In this document: positions 1-7,285 of the stretch, in pieces | Layout of the letters: each line of letters opens with the position of its first letter | Position numbering within the stretch: the first letter of the stretch is position 1 | IMG/VR virus record: IMGVR_UViG_3300044679_000032 | Location: 1-40,417 of that record | Strand: one strand, 5' to 3' | Origin: a virus | Length of the DNA stretch: 40,417 bases | Program-made: the position numbers and the translations under genes | The notes under the pieces: model-generated | What the model saw: only the letters and a program-made list of their open reading frames with translations | Told to the model about the DNA's origin: nothing | Databases searched by the model: none

Positions 1-917
1 ACATACACGCCAAAGGCGCAGTTGTAGATGCTCGATGAGCAAGACGCCGGCGCGTTGGCCTGGTTTCCGTCCATCGTGAAGTTCTCAAACAACACATAGG
101 AAGCGGCCGTGGTCCCGCTCGCAGTCTGGAAGATGCCGCCGACCTGGTTCGCAGCGATCTGGACTACTACCTGCGGACCGATGCCGTAGATGATGTCGTA
201 GTTCGCAACGGTGTTGCCGGCCAGCAGCACGTAGGTGCCGCCCTGCGTGAACTTGAGGTTGTGGTTCGCGCTGAGCGTGAAGGGCGTGCTTTGCGTGGTT
301 CCGCAGGTCTGATCAACGTCGAGCTCGATCGGCGTGCCGACGTAGGCTGCATCCGCCGCCTGAATCTTCGCGCCGATGTCGGCGCCAGGGTAAGAGCAAG
401 CGCTCGCGACGGCCGTGGAACAAGCAGCCGAGGCGCCGTTGGTGGTCCAGCAGTTCGAGGCCGATCCGCCAGACTCTGCCTGCAGGCCTGCCGCGGTCAC
501 GGTCCCGGGGAATAGCGGGTTGGTCGCCGGCCCTGCGGCGGCCGCCATGGCCACCTGCGCCAGGCCGCTGGCCCAGGCCGTGGCCCTGACGCGCACATAG
601 GTCGCGCCGCTGGTCGACGCTGACCAGGTGCCATTGGCAGATGAAGTCCCCAACGCCGTCCACGTCAGCGTGCTCAGGTTCGAATAATTGGCGTTCGGTG
701 CGCTGGTGGTCGCCGTTTCCAGCGTCCCCGTCCAGGTGCCCGTAACCGTCACCACCACCCACGGTGTCCCCGGCGGCAGCTGGTAGTAGACGCAGTTCGA
801 CGATCCGCAGGGCGTGCCCTGCGAAGTGATGTTGCCGAAGGTCGTCGTGTTCTGCGCGTGCAGCGCCGAGGTTACCGCGCACACCAGCGCGATCGCCCAA
901 AAGTACCGCTTGAGCAT
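1..917 (-). CDS. Tailspike/tail fibre, N-terminal part (Sec leader plus start of beta-helix); runs off the left end
   Basis: The frame reads from an ATG at 917 (upstream AAAGGA-type RBS) to base 1 without a stop, giving about 305 residues. Residues 1-20 form a Sec-type leader (MLKRYF, hydrophobic core, then SALHA|Q). A Thr/Ser/Gly-rich beta region with Cys pairs follows. The last third has beta-helix character (YVLFENFTMDGNQ near the end), as in pectate-lyase-like phage spikes. The reading frame ends in NCAFGVY and continues in sense into the sequence at the right end of the window (VNSVAAAAPNHIWFEQ), so this is the 5' part of the gene at 37247-40417; the whole protein would be about 1,360 residues. 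Its position after the ejection genes matches P22 gene 9. Recognition or cleavage of host surface glycan is expected from the family; the substrate is unknown. A signal peptide on a virion protein is unusual. Confidence 0.75.
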   Translation of the reverse strand, partial: MLKRYFWAIALVCAVTSALHAQNTTTFGNITSQGTPCGSSNCVYYQLPPGTPWVVVTVTGTWTGTLETATTSAPNANYSNLSTLTWTALGTSSANGTWSASTSGATYVRVRATAWASGLAQVAMAAAAGPATNPLFPGTVTAAGLQAESGGSASNCWTTNGASAACSTAVASACSYPGADIGAKIQAADAAYVGTPIELDVDQTCGTTQSTPFTLSANHNLKFTQGGTYVLLAGNTVANYDIIYGIGPQVVVQIAANQVGGIFQTASGTTAASYVLFENFTMDGNQANAPASCSSSIYNCAFGVY

Positions 918-928
918 GAGGTTTTCCT

Positions 929-956
929 TTGTTTACTAACTGGGTTCGACTACGAT
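929..956 (+). promoter_or_regulatory. Possible sigma70-type promoter for the plus-strand pair
   Basis: TTGTTT (929-934) and TACGAT (951-956) are 16 bp apart in the 59-base gap between the divergent genes starting at 917 and 977. A start near 963 would give a very short leader to the GAGGGAAAT ribosome site of the zinc-ribbon gene. This is the only obvious way to transcribe the two plus-strand genes independently of the leftward operons. The match to consensus is moderate and the call is an inference. Confidence 0.3.
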
Positions 957-976
957 ATTTACGAGGGAAATCAGCT

Positions 977-1177
977 ATGCGCGTCCGTCGCGACTACCAG
1001 GTCAAATGCCCCGCCTGCAAGGCCCGCAACGGGCAGCCATGTAAAGGCAAAGAGGGCGAGAGGCTAACAGGCGTCCACTTCCAGCGCACCATGGAGCTCC
1101 GCGCCGCCACCCTCGAGGCCTACAAGGTCCTTTACGCGCCGCTGGCGGCGCAGATCACATCCGCCATTGAGAGGTGA
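977..1177 (+). CDS. Small zinc-ribbon protein (CPxC...GxPC type)
   Basis: 66 codons from the ATG at 977, preceded by GAGGGAAAT; upstream in-frame starts lack a ribosome site. The N-terminus holds a CPACKA..GQPC motif, followed by a conserved-looking His/Arg patch (GVHFQR). This layout is common in small phage and actinobacterial zinc-ribbon proteins, which are thought to bind nucleic acid or protein. The C-terminal half is an amphipathic helix. It is the first gene of a two-gene plus-strand cassette; its TGA at 1175-1177 lies within the RBS of the next gene, so the two are probably co-translated. The specific function is unknown. Confidence 0.7.
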   Translation: MRVRRDYQVKCPACKARNGQPCKGKEGERLTGVHFQRTMELRAATLEAYKVLYAPLAAQITSAIER

Positions 1178-1181
1178 AATC

Positions 1182-1589
1182 ATGGATCTCTATCATTCCC
1201 TCGTCATAGGACTCCTCGTACTCATTGCCTTCTATCCAATCCTCAAAGATCAGGCCACGGACCGCGCCGAGAGAATTCGTCGGCAACTCCAAGACCAGAG
1301 GGACGCGATCAATTCGACCCACGCCGCATTACGCGAAGCCCGCGGCGAGGTGGCCACGCGGCAGCGCCGCGCCAAGGAACAAAAGGGCTTCTACGGCGAG
1401 GACTCCGAGAGGGCGTGCAATGACAATCTCAAGTATTTGCCCGGCGCTATTCAGCACGTTGAGCACCTCGAAGGCATCCTTGAGCGCGAGCTTGCGGCGG
1501 CGGGTGTTAGCGGCCGACCTACCGATCGCTTGACCCCGCCGCGTCAACCGCAGCCTTCGACCGCAGATACTCGTCAGAATAAAAGTTAG
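1182..1589 (+). CDS. Single-pass membrane protein with coiled coil; possible moron or superinfection-exclusion protein
   Basis: 135 codons from the ATG at 1182 with GAGAGGTGA just upstream. Residues about 6-22 are a hydrophobic membrane segment (SLVIGLLVLIAFYPIL). A long charged, coiled-coil-prone region (about 25-75) and a Pro/Thr/Gln-rich tail follow. The topology resembles an inner-membrane spanin subunit, but the gene is far from the lysis block and on the opposite strand. P22 keeps its immI/sieA genes at this same place, between the last ejection gene and the tailspike, so a role in exclusion or lysogenic conversion is a reasonable guess. The last 71 bases overlap the 3' end of the convergent ejection gene. 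Confidence 0.65.
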   Translation: MDLYHSLVIGLLVLIAFYPILKDQATDRAERIRRQLQDQRDAINSTHAALREARGEVATRQRRAKEQKGFYGEDSERACNDNLKYLPGAIQHVEHLEGILERELAAAGVSGRPTDRLTPPRQPQPSTADTRQNKS

Positions 1590-3753
1590 GCTGGCCGGCC
1601 GGGCCCGTGTGCGGGTCACTGATCATCGCGCCACTGGCCACAGCCGCAGGAATCAATCGTCCAGACACGCCTGTCGCCCGCGTGACCGCTGGCAGCCCCT
1701 GATCTCGCATCAGCCAATCCACAAAAGTTGGGGCGTTCATCAGCTTAGCCAACGCATACTGAGCCGCGTGATACGCGCCCGTCAAGCCGAGGCCGAGTGG
1801 ATGGCCAGTAGCCGCGGCGCCGATCGCTGTGCCACCTTCGCCCATCTCGCCCATCTTTTGACCGAGCTTCGCGGATCCGCTCGGGTTCACGTCTTCATGG
1901 AGCACCGTGCCCGCATTCCCGATATCCTCGAGCTGCGTGCGCTGCTCCGGCGTGAACAGCGCGTCGCGATACGACTCCGGCAGCTTGTTCCACATGCCCT
2001 GGAAGTTCTTGAAGTTGTAGCCGCCCTCTTTCGTTGTGCCCAGCACCTTCTCAAGCACCCCTCGCTGGATCGGCCCGATCCCTTCGGGCCCCAGCGCATC
2101 GACGAGCGATTTGGCCATCTCCGGCGTCCTCGATATCCCATTGACCAGCGTAGACGGCGAGGCCGATCGCACAGCCTGATAGAACGGATGCGAAGGATTG
2201 TCGTAGGTGCCCTTCATGTTCGCCCAGGCTTCGTTGGCATCGCGGAATACCTGCAGGCCCTGGGGCGACAATCCGCCGGCGCCCGTGGTCATCGTCTGAT
2301 CGGCGGCGCCGGCGAGCTGCTGCAGCCAGCCGCCGGCCTGGTTCTTCACGATGTCTGGATTCGTGCGAACCATCTCGAGCAGATCCGAGCGCAGCTGGTG
2401 AACTTCAGGGAAGCTCATCGGCCGCGACTGGAAGTTATTGTCGGCGCCGGCGAGATCCTTCACGATCTTCCACGCGTTGCCGGGGATCAGCGCAGGATGC
2501 GCTTCATAGTAGGCTTTGTTCGCGTCATAGATGTTCTGCGCCGTCTGCTGAATGGTCTGCCCTTGCAGCATGCGGCCGCCGGTCTGCCGATCGAGCTCAG
2601 AGAATCCCTCGGCCGCCCCGTTCTGCAATGTCGTCTGCGCATCGCGCAGGCCCTGCTGCACGGCCGCGCCGCCGGCTTCCGGCCCCTGCGGCGACATCGT
2701 ATCGAGCAGCCGATCAGTGAAGCGATTCAATGCCGCGATGTTCGCAGCGCGCGCCCGCGCATAGGTCGGCGCCGCGGTGAGGCTATTCTCGTTCACATTC
2801 TCGGCGCCCTTCAGTAGCGGCGATCCCGTCGCCTCGGCCGCATTCGGTTGCACACCGACACCCTTCATCGATTCATAACGCGCCGCCGGCGTCAGGTCCG
2901 TCCCCGCCATCGGCGCATTCACGTCGCCCGCGATTACGCCCTTCGGATTCCATCGCTGGCTCACAAAATCCCACGCCGACGGCAGCATTCCATTGCGCAC
3001 CGCCTCTGGGATAAGCCGATTCGCGCCGCCCACCGTGTTCACCGGCCCCTCAGCCCCGGCGGCTGGGGCTTCGCCGGCAGCTCCAAGTGCCGGCGACGGC
3101 TTCACGCCTGAGACCGCCGCGCCCATCACGCGGCCGCCCTCGACAGTGCCGGCCACCTGCCCAGCCAGATTCTCGAGCGCGAGCGCATTGCCGCCGGCCG
3201 CCTTGTCGCGCATATACTGATCGACCTCAGGCGCGACGACATCCTCGCTCGCCGCGGCTGCCGGCCCGTAGATCGCCGCATCACCGGCCACCTTCGCCAC
3301 ACCCTTGGCGGTGTCGATCGGGTGAAGCAGCGGCTGTGCCATGGTCTTGACAGCCTGGCCGCCAATCTGCAGCGCGCCGCCCACAATGCCCTGGTCGCGG
3401 CCACCACTGCCTACGGGATTGGTGAGCGCGTTCCAGAATGTCGGACGGTGCGGATCAGCCTCGGCGTCCTTCTGAAACCGCGCCTCCTCATCGGGCGACG
3501 CAAACTTGGTTCCCGCCAGGCCGTTGGTGAAGACCGGCACATTCGAATAAGGCACGCTGAGCGTCTGCCCATCATTCGTCGTGATCTTATAGGTGCCCTC
3601 GCCCTTGGGGTTCGCCGTCAGCGTCGAGAAGTCATGCTTCGACTGCGCCGCTACCGCCCCGCCGTGCTGCGCGGCAAGAGCATCGTAATCGACCTGCACA
3701 GAGCCGCCGTGCTGGGCGGCAAGCGCGTCGTAGTCGACCGCAGGCGTGCTCAT
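1519..3753 (-). CDS. Large ejection / internal virion protein (P22 gp16 position)
   Basis: 744 residues, starting at an ATG that overlaps the stop of the previous gene by four bases (ATGA). The N-terminus has two tandem VDYDALAAQHGG motifs (residues about 6-35), a DYxALAxxxGG short motif seen at the start of many phage ejection proteins. The central part is Ala/Gly-rich with long helices. The C-terminus has a Gly-rich membrane-like stretch (about 645-690) and ends in predicted helix. I see no lytic transglycosylase motif. It is third and last of a block of three head-internal proteins (345, 516 and 744 residues), matching P22 gp7, gp20 and gp16, which are ejected with the DNA and form the trans-envelope channel. 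The assignment rests on size, composition and synteny. Confidence 0.65.
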   Translation of the reverse strand: MSTPAVDYDALAAQHGGSVQVDYDALAAQHGGAVAAQSKHDFSTLTANPKGEGTYKITTNDGQTLSVPYSNVPVFTNGLAGTKFASPDEEARFQKDAEADPHRPTFWNALTNPVGSGGRDQGIVGGALQIGGQAVKTMAQPLLHPIDTAKGVAKVAGDAAIYGPAAAASEDVVAPEVDQYMRDKAAGGNALALENLAGQVAGTVEGGRVMGAAVSGVKPSPALGAAGEAPAAGAEGPVNTVGGANRLIPEAVRNGMLPSAWDFVSQRWNPKGVIAGDVNAPMAGTDLTPAARYESMKGVGVQPNAAEATGSPLLKGAENVNENSLTAAPTYARARAANIAALNRFTDRLLDTMSPQGPEAGGAAVQQGLRDAQTTLQNGAAEGFSELDRQTGGRMLQGQTIQQTAQNIYDANKAYYEAHPALIPGNAWKIVKDLAGADNNFQSRPMSFPEVHQLRSDLLEMVRTNPDIVKNQAGGWLQQLAGAADQTMTTGAGGLSPQGLQVFRDANEAWANMKGTYDNPSHPFYQAVRSASPSTLVNGISRTPEMAKSLVDALGPEGIGPIQRGVLEKVLGTTKEGGYNFKNFQGMWNKLPESYRDALFTPEQRTQLEDIGNAGTVLHEDVNPSGSAKLGQKMGEMGEGGTAIGAAATGHPLGLGLTGAYHAAQYALAKLMNAPTFVDWLMRDQGLPAVTRATGVSGRLIPAAVASGAMISDPHTGPAGQPNFYSDEYLRSKAAVDAAGSSDR

Positions 3754-5300
3754 TGGATCCCCGCGTTCTGTCTAAACGCCGCTGCCGATTGCTGATCCTT
3801 AAACGTATAGACCTTGCCATTCGGCGCCGTCACGGTGATGGCCGCGCCCGCCCCGCCGCCCACAGGCTGCCCCGCAGTCTTGATGCGATTCTGGATGTCC
3901 TCGATCTGCTGCTGGTAGGACGCATGCCGGTTGCTCATGTCCTGCTTCAGCGTGGTCAGCGACGATACCAGCGCACTGTAGGGAACGTTGCCGTCGATGA
4001 TCTCCTGCAGCTCGTGGCGCGAGCTGTCGCTCAGCACGCCGGTTGCATTCGACGAGTTCAGCACCTTCGCCGACTCAGTCTGCGCGGTGTTTAAGGCCGT
4101 CTTGAACGCGGCCATGTTATCGGTGCCGATCATGTTCGCGCTGATCATCCGCACCGGCACGTTTGCAAAGCGCGCGCCAAGGTCCGGAATCTTCTGCGCC
4201 GTCGTTTGCAGCAGGTTGATGTTCTTTTCAGCGGTTGCCTCAAAGGCGCTCACCTGGTCAAAGTTCCGCTGCAGCCCTTTCAGTGAATCGGTATTGGCCT
4301 GCAGAATTGCTTTGTTAGCAGCGATGCCGCTGCCGCCGGACTGCTGATCGAGTGCGGCCGCGCGCGCGATGATCGCCGACGTCGTCTGAGGACTGCGCGA
4401 AAATCCAGCCGGCATCTGTCCCGTCTGGCGGTAGTTGTTCGCAGCCAGATCGAGCGCGTCCGAGTCCCCCGGCTTGCCAAGCAGGTTCGAGTTCGCCATC
4501 ATCGCCATGGGCGAGTTTTGCATCACCCACAGTTTGTAGTCGCTCGGCCCCTTCCCGGGATTCTTTTTGATCCAGTCGGCCTGCTGCATCATCTCGGCAG
4601 GCACGCCAGGCGCGCCACCGTTCTGCTGATAGAACTGGGTCTCAGCTTGCCCCTTACTCAGATCAACCTGCTTCTGCTGGCGCGCCATCGCGTCATCGAG
4701 ATACGCCTGATGCATCGACAGCATCGGCCCAAACTGCTGCAGCTGCTCCTTGGTCATCGGCTGCTGCGGATTGAGCGGCATCTTCTGATTGCCCGGGATG
4801 GCGTCATACTGCTGCGCGATCGAGGGCCAGCTCTGCGCCAGCTGATCGTCCGGCATGTTCATGGCGTTGGTGTAGAGATCGAGCGTCTGCTTGTGCGCAG
4901 CGGCCGCGTTGGCCAGGCCCTTCTCGTCGAGGGTCGCGAGAGAGGTCCGCTGGTCGATGTCGGCCTTCTTCATCTGCTGCCAGCCCTGCATCGAGATCGC
5001 GCCCTTGTTGGCCAGGGCGTCCGCGAGGTCGCCGATCGTCTTACCCTGATTCGCCGGGTCCTGCATCGCGGTCCGGAAGGTCTGCTGATCCTTTTGCGCC
5101 TGCTGCTGCTGCTGCAATTGAATCTGACCGCTGTCGACGCTCTGCTGCGCCTCCTGCTGCTGCAGGGGAGCCATCGCCGCGCGCTGTGCCTGCTCCTGCT
5201 GCGCGCTCTTGATGCCCATCATCTGGGCGTACTGCTGCAGCATATTCGGAGGCTGCTCAATAGGAGCGGTGTGCAGCGCCGGCAAAGGGATTGTCGCCAT
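3750..5300 (-). CDS. Gln-rich ejection / internal virion protein (P22 gp20 position)
   Basis: 516 residues from an ATG at 5300 with a strong site (AGGAGAAAGATACTC). Residues about 25-75 are extremely Gln-rich, including a QQQQQ run, and helical. The middle (about 85-230) is helical and charged, and the C-terminal 150 residues contain another long helical region followed by a short beta-like tail (ITVTAPNGKVYTF). P22-type gp20 proteins show this Gln/Ala-rich helical build, and the gene lies between the gp7-like gene and the 744-residue gene, overlapping the latter by four bases. Expected role: packaged in the head and injected to help DNA cross the envelope. Confidence 0.6.
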   Translation of the reverse strand: MATIPLPALHTAPIEQPPNMLQQYAQMMGIKSAQQEQAQRAAMAPLQQQEAQQSVDSGQIQLQQQQQAQKDQQTFRTAMQDPANQGKTIGDLADALANKGAISMQGWQQMKKADIDQRTSLATLDEKGLANAAAAHKQTLDLYTNAMNMPDDQLAQSWPSIAQQYDAIPGNQKMPLNPQQPMTKEQLQQFGPMLSMHQAYLDDAMARQQKQVDLSKGQAETQFYQQNGGAPGVPAEMMQQADWIKKNPGKGPSDYKLWVMQNSPMAMMANSNLLGKPGDSDALDLAANNYRQTGQMPAGFSRSPQTTSAIIARAAALDQQSGGSGIAANKAILQANTDSLKGLQRNFDQVSAFEATAEKNINLLQTTAQKIPDLGARFANVPVRMISANMIGTDNMAAFKTALNTAQTESAKVLNSSNATGVLSDSSRHELQEIIDGNVPYSALVSSLTTLKQDMSNRHASYQQQIEDIQNRIKTAGQPVGGGAGAAITVTAPNGKVYTFKDQQSAAAFRQNAGIQ

Positions 5301-5313
5301 GAGTATCTTTCTC

Positions 5314-6351
5314 CTAGCTCACATAACTGGCGTAAGGAGCGCCGCCAGGCTGCCCGGCCATTCCGTTGGAGTTAAACTGCGGGTTGCCGTTTACTGGGTT
5401 CTGGTTGTTTTGCATCAGCTGCTGCAGCATCATCATCTGGCTGAGCGAATTCGTCGCGCCCGTAATCCCGCCGCCCCATGCGTTCGCCGCGCCCATGTAG
5501 CCCGAGGCTGTCGCCGCGCCCGCGTTCTGGTAGTCCTGCCCCAGCTGCGCGCCGGTGTTGGTGAGCGTGTTCGCTACCTGCCCGGCCGACGTGATGCCCT
5601 GATTGCCCAGGGTCTGCGCTGTCGTCTGACCCATGCCCGCGATCGCCGCGAGCCGGTTGAACTGGTTAGCCTGGTTGTTCGCCCAGGTGTTGTAGTTGGT
5701 GTTATAGCTCTGCAGCGCCTGGTTGTAGGTGTTGTTGTAATTGGTGCTGGCCAGACCCTGCCCAAACTGATTTTCGGCGTTCAGCGTCCCACCCGTCAGC
5801 AGCGAGCCGTTCGCCGAAGCGCCGGCCTGGACAGCACCCTCGCCCTGATTCAAGGTGAACTGGTAGCCGGGCGTCGCTGCAGCCTGCGCCGCCGTGGGCG
5901 CGGTGAACTGGCCGCCAGGATATTGCTGCATCAACGAGCCAAACGTGCCAAGGTTGGTATTGCCGGTGCCCACCAGCGGCGTCACTCCCGGCATGTCGAC
6001 GGTCCCGCTCACACCGGGAATCGTCAGCGACTGGCCAGGCCGCGCGGTCCCGCCGCCCACCGTCGCGCCAGGCGCGATGCCCAGCAGGTAGCCGAGCGAC
6101 GCCAGCGAGTTCGCGCCGGTCTGCAGGAACGGCTCCTCGTTCGCCTGATTCTGCTCCTGAGTGTTGACCTCATTCTGGAGAGACTCCTGCCCCAGGTCGC
6201 CCTGAATCCGCGCGGCATAATCGGCCGCGTTCGCCTGGGTGGCCGCAGCCTTGCTGGCCGCGCTCGATTCAAGGCCCGCCGCACCGAGCGATCCGCCTGC
6301 CGCCAGACCGCCGCCGATCATCAAAGCTGTCCCGGTCGCTATCCCCGACAT
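5314..6351 (-). CDS. DNA transfer / ejection protein (P22 gp7-like, p32 type)
   Basis: 345 residues. The N-terminus is a Gly/Ala hydrophobic segment (ALMIGGGLAAGGSLGAAGL) followed by an Ala-rich helix. The C-terminal half carries motifs seen in phage DNA transfer proteins: NQFNRLAAIAGMGQTTAQ, a Gly/Thr hinge, then GYMGAANAWGGGI and a Gln/Met-rich end. The start at 6351 has GGAGTAAAAGC in front and lies 12 bases inside the preceding gene. P22 gp7 is 229 residues; this protein is longer because of a low-complexity Gly/Thr/Pro segment around 85-165. It heads the three-gene ejection block. Confidence 0.7.
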   Translation of the reverse strand: MSGIATGTALMIGGGLAAGGSLGAAGLESSAASKAAATQANAADYAARIQGDLGQESLQNEVNTQEQNQANEEPFLQTGANSLASLGYLLGIAPGATVGGGTARPGQSLTIPGVSGTVDMPGVTPLVGTGNTNLGTFGSLMQQYPGGQFTAPTAAQAAATPGYQFTLNQGEGAVQAGASANGSLLTGGTLNAENQFGQGLASTNYNNTYNQALQSYNTNYNTWANNQANQFNRLAAIAGMGQTTAQTLGNQGITSAGQVANTLTNTGAQLGQDYQNAGAATASGYMGAANAWGGGITGATNSLSQMMMLQQLMQNNQNPVNGNPQFNSNGMAGQPGGAPYASYVS

Positions 6352-6836
6352 GCTTTTACTCCTGTCACGATGACGATGTCCCCGTTGTCCTGACGCCGCG
6401 AAAGCAGCGCGCTCGCCGCGTCGGTAAACTCAGCCTCGGCCTGCTCCACCGTCTCCGCATTCGACGGAAAGATCATGGTGATCTCGGTAGGCTGAAAGGT
6501 CACATACACCTGCATGCGCAGGGCAGCCGCCGGCATACATTGATAGCCCTCGATCTTGTACCAGCGGCCTCCCGCAAAAACATGGGCCCCGCCGTGCACG
6601 ATCAGCATCGTCGGGATCTTGATGAGCACGCTCGTGATCGCAACACCGGCAGCCAGGCGGCAGGTGCGCGCGTACATTCCGGCATGCAGCACATGCTCCA
6701 TCTGCGGTCGAAAGCGAAGATCCTCCGGCAGCGATGCCTCACGTGCTTCCATCTTTTCGCTGATCGTTCTGATCAGCTCGATAACCTCCGGAGGCGCCGG
6801 CGGAAGCGTGCTTTCCGGGATTGCGAGATCACTCAT
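6339..6836 (-). CDS. Conserved podovirus protein of unknown function
   Basis: 165 residues. The core (about 45-150) has the pattern EHVLHAGMYARTCRL, IKIPTMLIVHG, YKIEGYQCMPA, TEITMIFPS and EAEFTDAASALLSRR, which I recognise as a recurrent small protein near ejection genes in podoviruses. The beta-strand-rich middle with short turns resembles a cupin-like fold, but the metal-binding residues are not obvious. The start overlaps the stop of the upstream acetyltransferase-like gene by four bases. It is probably a virion-assembly or minor structural protein; no activity can be assigned. Confidence 0.6.
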   Translation of the reverse strand: MSDLAIPESTLPPAPPEVIELIRTISEKMEAREASLPEDLRFRPQMEHVLHAGMYARTCRLAAGVAITSVLIKIPTMLIVHGGAHVFAGGRWYKIEGYQCMPAAALRMQVYVTFQPTEITMIFPSNAETVEQAEAEFTDAASALLSRRQDNGDIVIVTGVKACRG

Positions 6837-7285
6837 AGCGTCCTCAGAAAAACCGTGTTCGAGTGCCGGTAAGGCTTCAGCAGTCGCAGCAGCTTCTCAA
6901 ACTGGCTGCCCGCGGGCGCCGTGTAGAGGATCAGAACGCAGCTTTGCGCGCGCCCGTAATCCTCAACCGCGTTCATCAGCAAGTTGCCGTTGCGGCCGTT
7001 GCGCGCCTTATCCATCAGAAAGAAGCTTTCGACCGTCGCGATGCGTTTGTTGTAGTGGGGCACAACGTAAACCACAACCGACGCAAATCCCACTGCGTGG
7101 CCGCCGGCAAACGCCCCAAAGCACCGGAAGCATCCGGTCTTCTCCATCGCCTCATAGACAGCCGGCTGCGGGTCGACAGGCGCGAGCTCAGGCAACGCGC
7201 ACTCGGCCTCATATTCGGCCATCAGCTCGGCCGCATTCGCCGCCTCAAAAATTTCATGAGAAGGTACGCCGTAGACCTTGATCAT
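6833..7285 (-). CDS. GNAT-like protein (T7 gp13 type)
   Basis: 150 residues starting at an ATG that overlaps the fibre gene stop (TGATG). The centre shows a GNAT-like order: a hydrophobic strand (GFASVVVYVV), a second strand (IATVESFFL) and then RNGRNGNLLMNAVEDYG, which resembles the pyrophosphate-binding R/Q-x-x-G-x-G/A loop and following helix. A late strand (CVLILYTAP) and the C-terminal FEKLLRLLKPYRHSNTVF fit the remainder of the fold. Podoviruses related to T7 and P22 often carry such proteins among internal virion genes (T7 gp13), where acetyl transfer has not been shown. The role here is probably structural or assembly related. Confidence 0.6.
   Translation of the reverse strand: MIKVYGVPSHEIFEAANAAELMAEYEAECALPELAPVDPQPAVYEAMEKTGCFRCFGAFAGGHAVGFASVVVYVVPHYNKRIATVESFFLMDKARNGRNGNLLMNAVEDYGRAQSCVLILYTAPAGSQFEKLLRLLKPYRHSNTVFLRTL

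Noticed and set aside
313-900. 195-residue minus-strand frame starting at 900
   Set aside because: Arg/Gly/His-rich; the frame starting at 917 with a signal peptide and continuing into the beta-helix is preferred.
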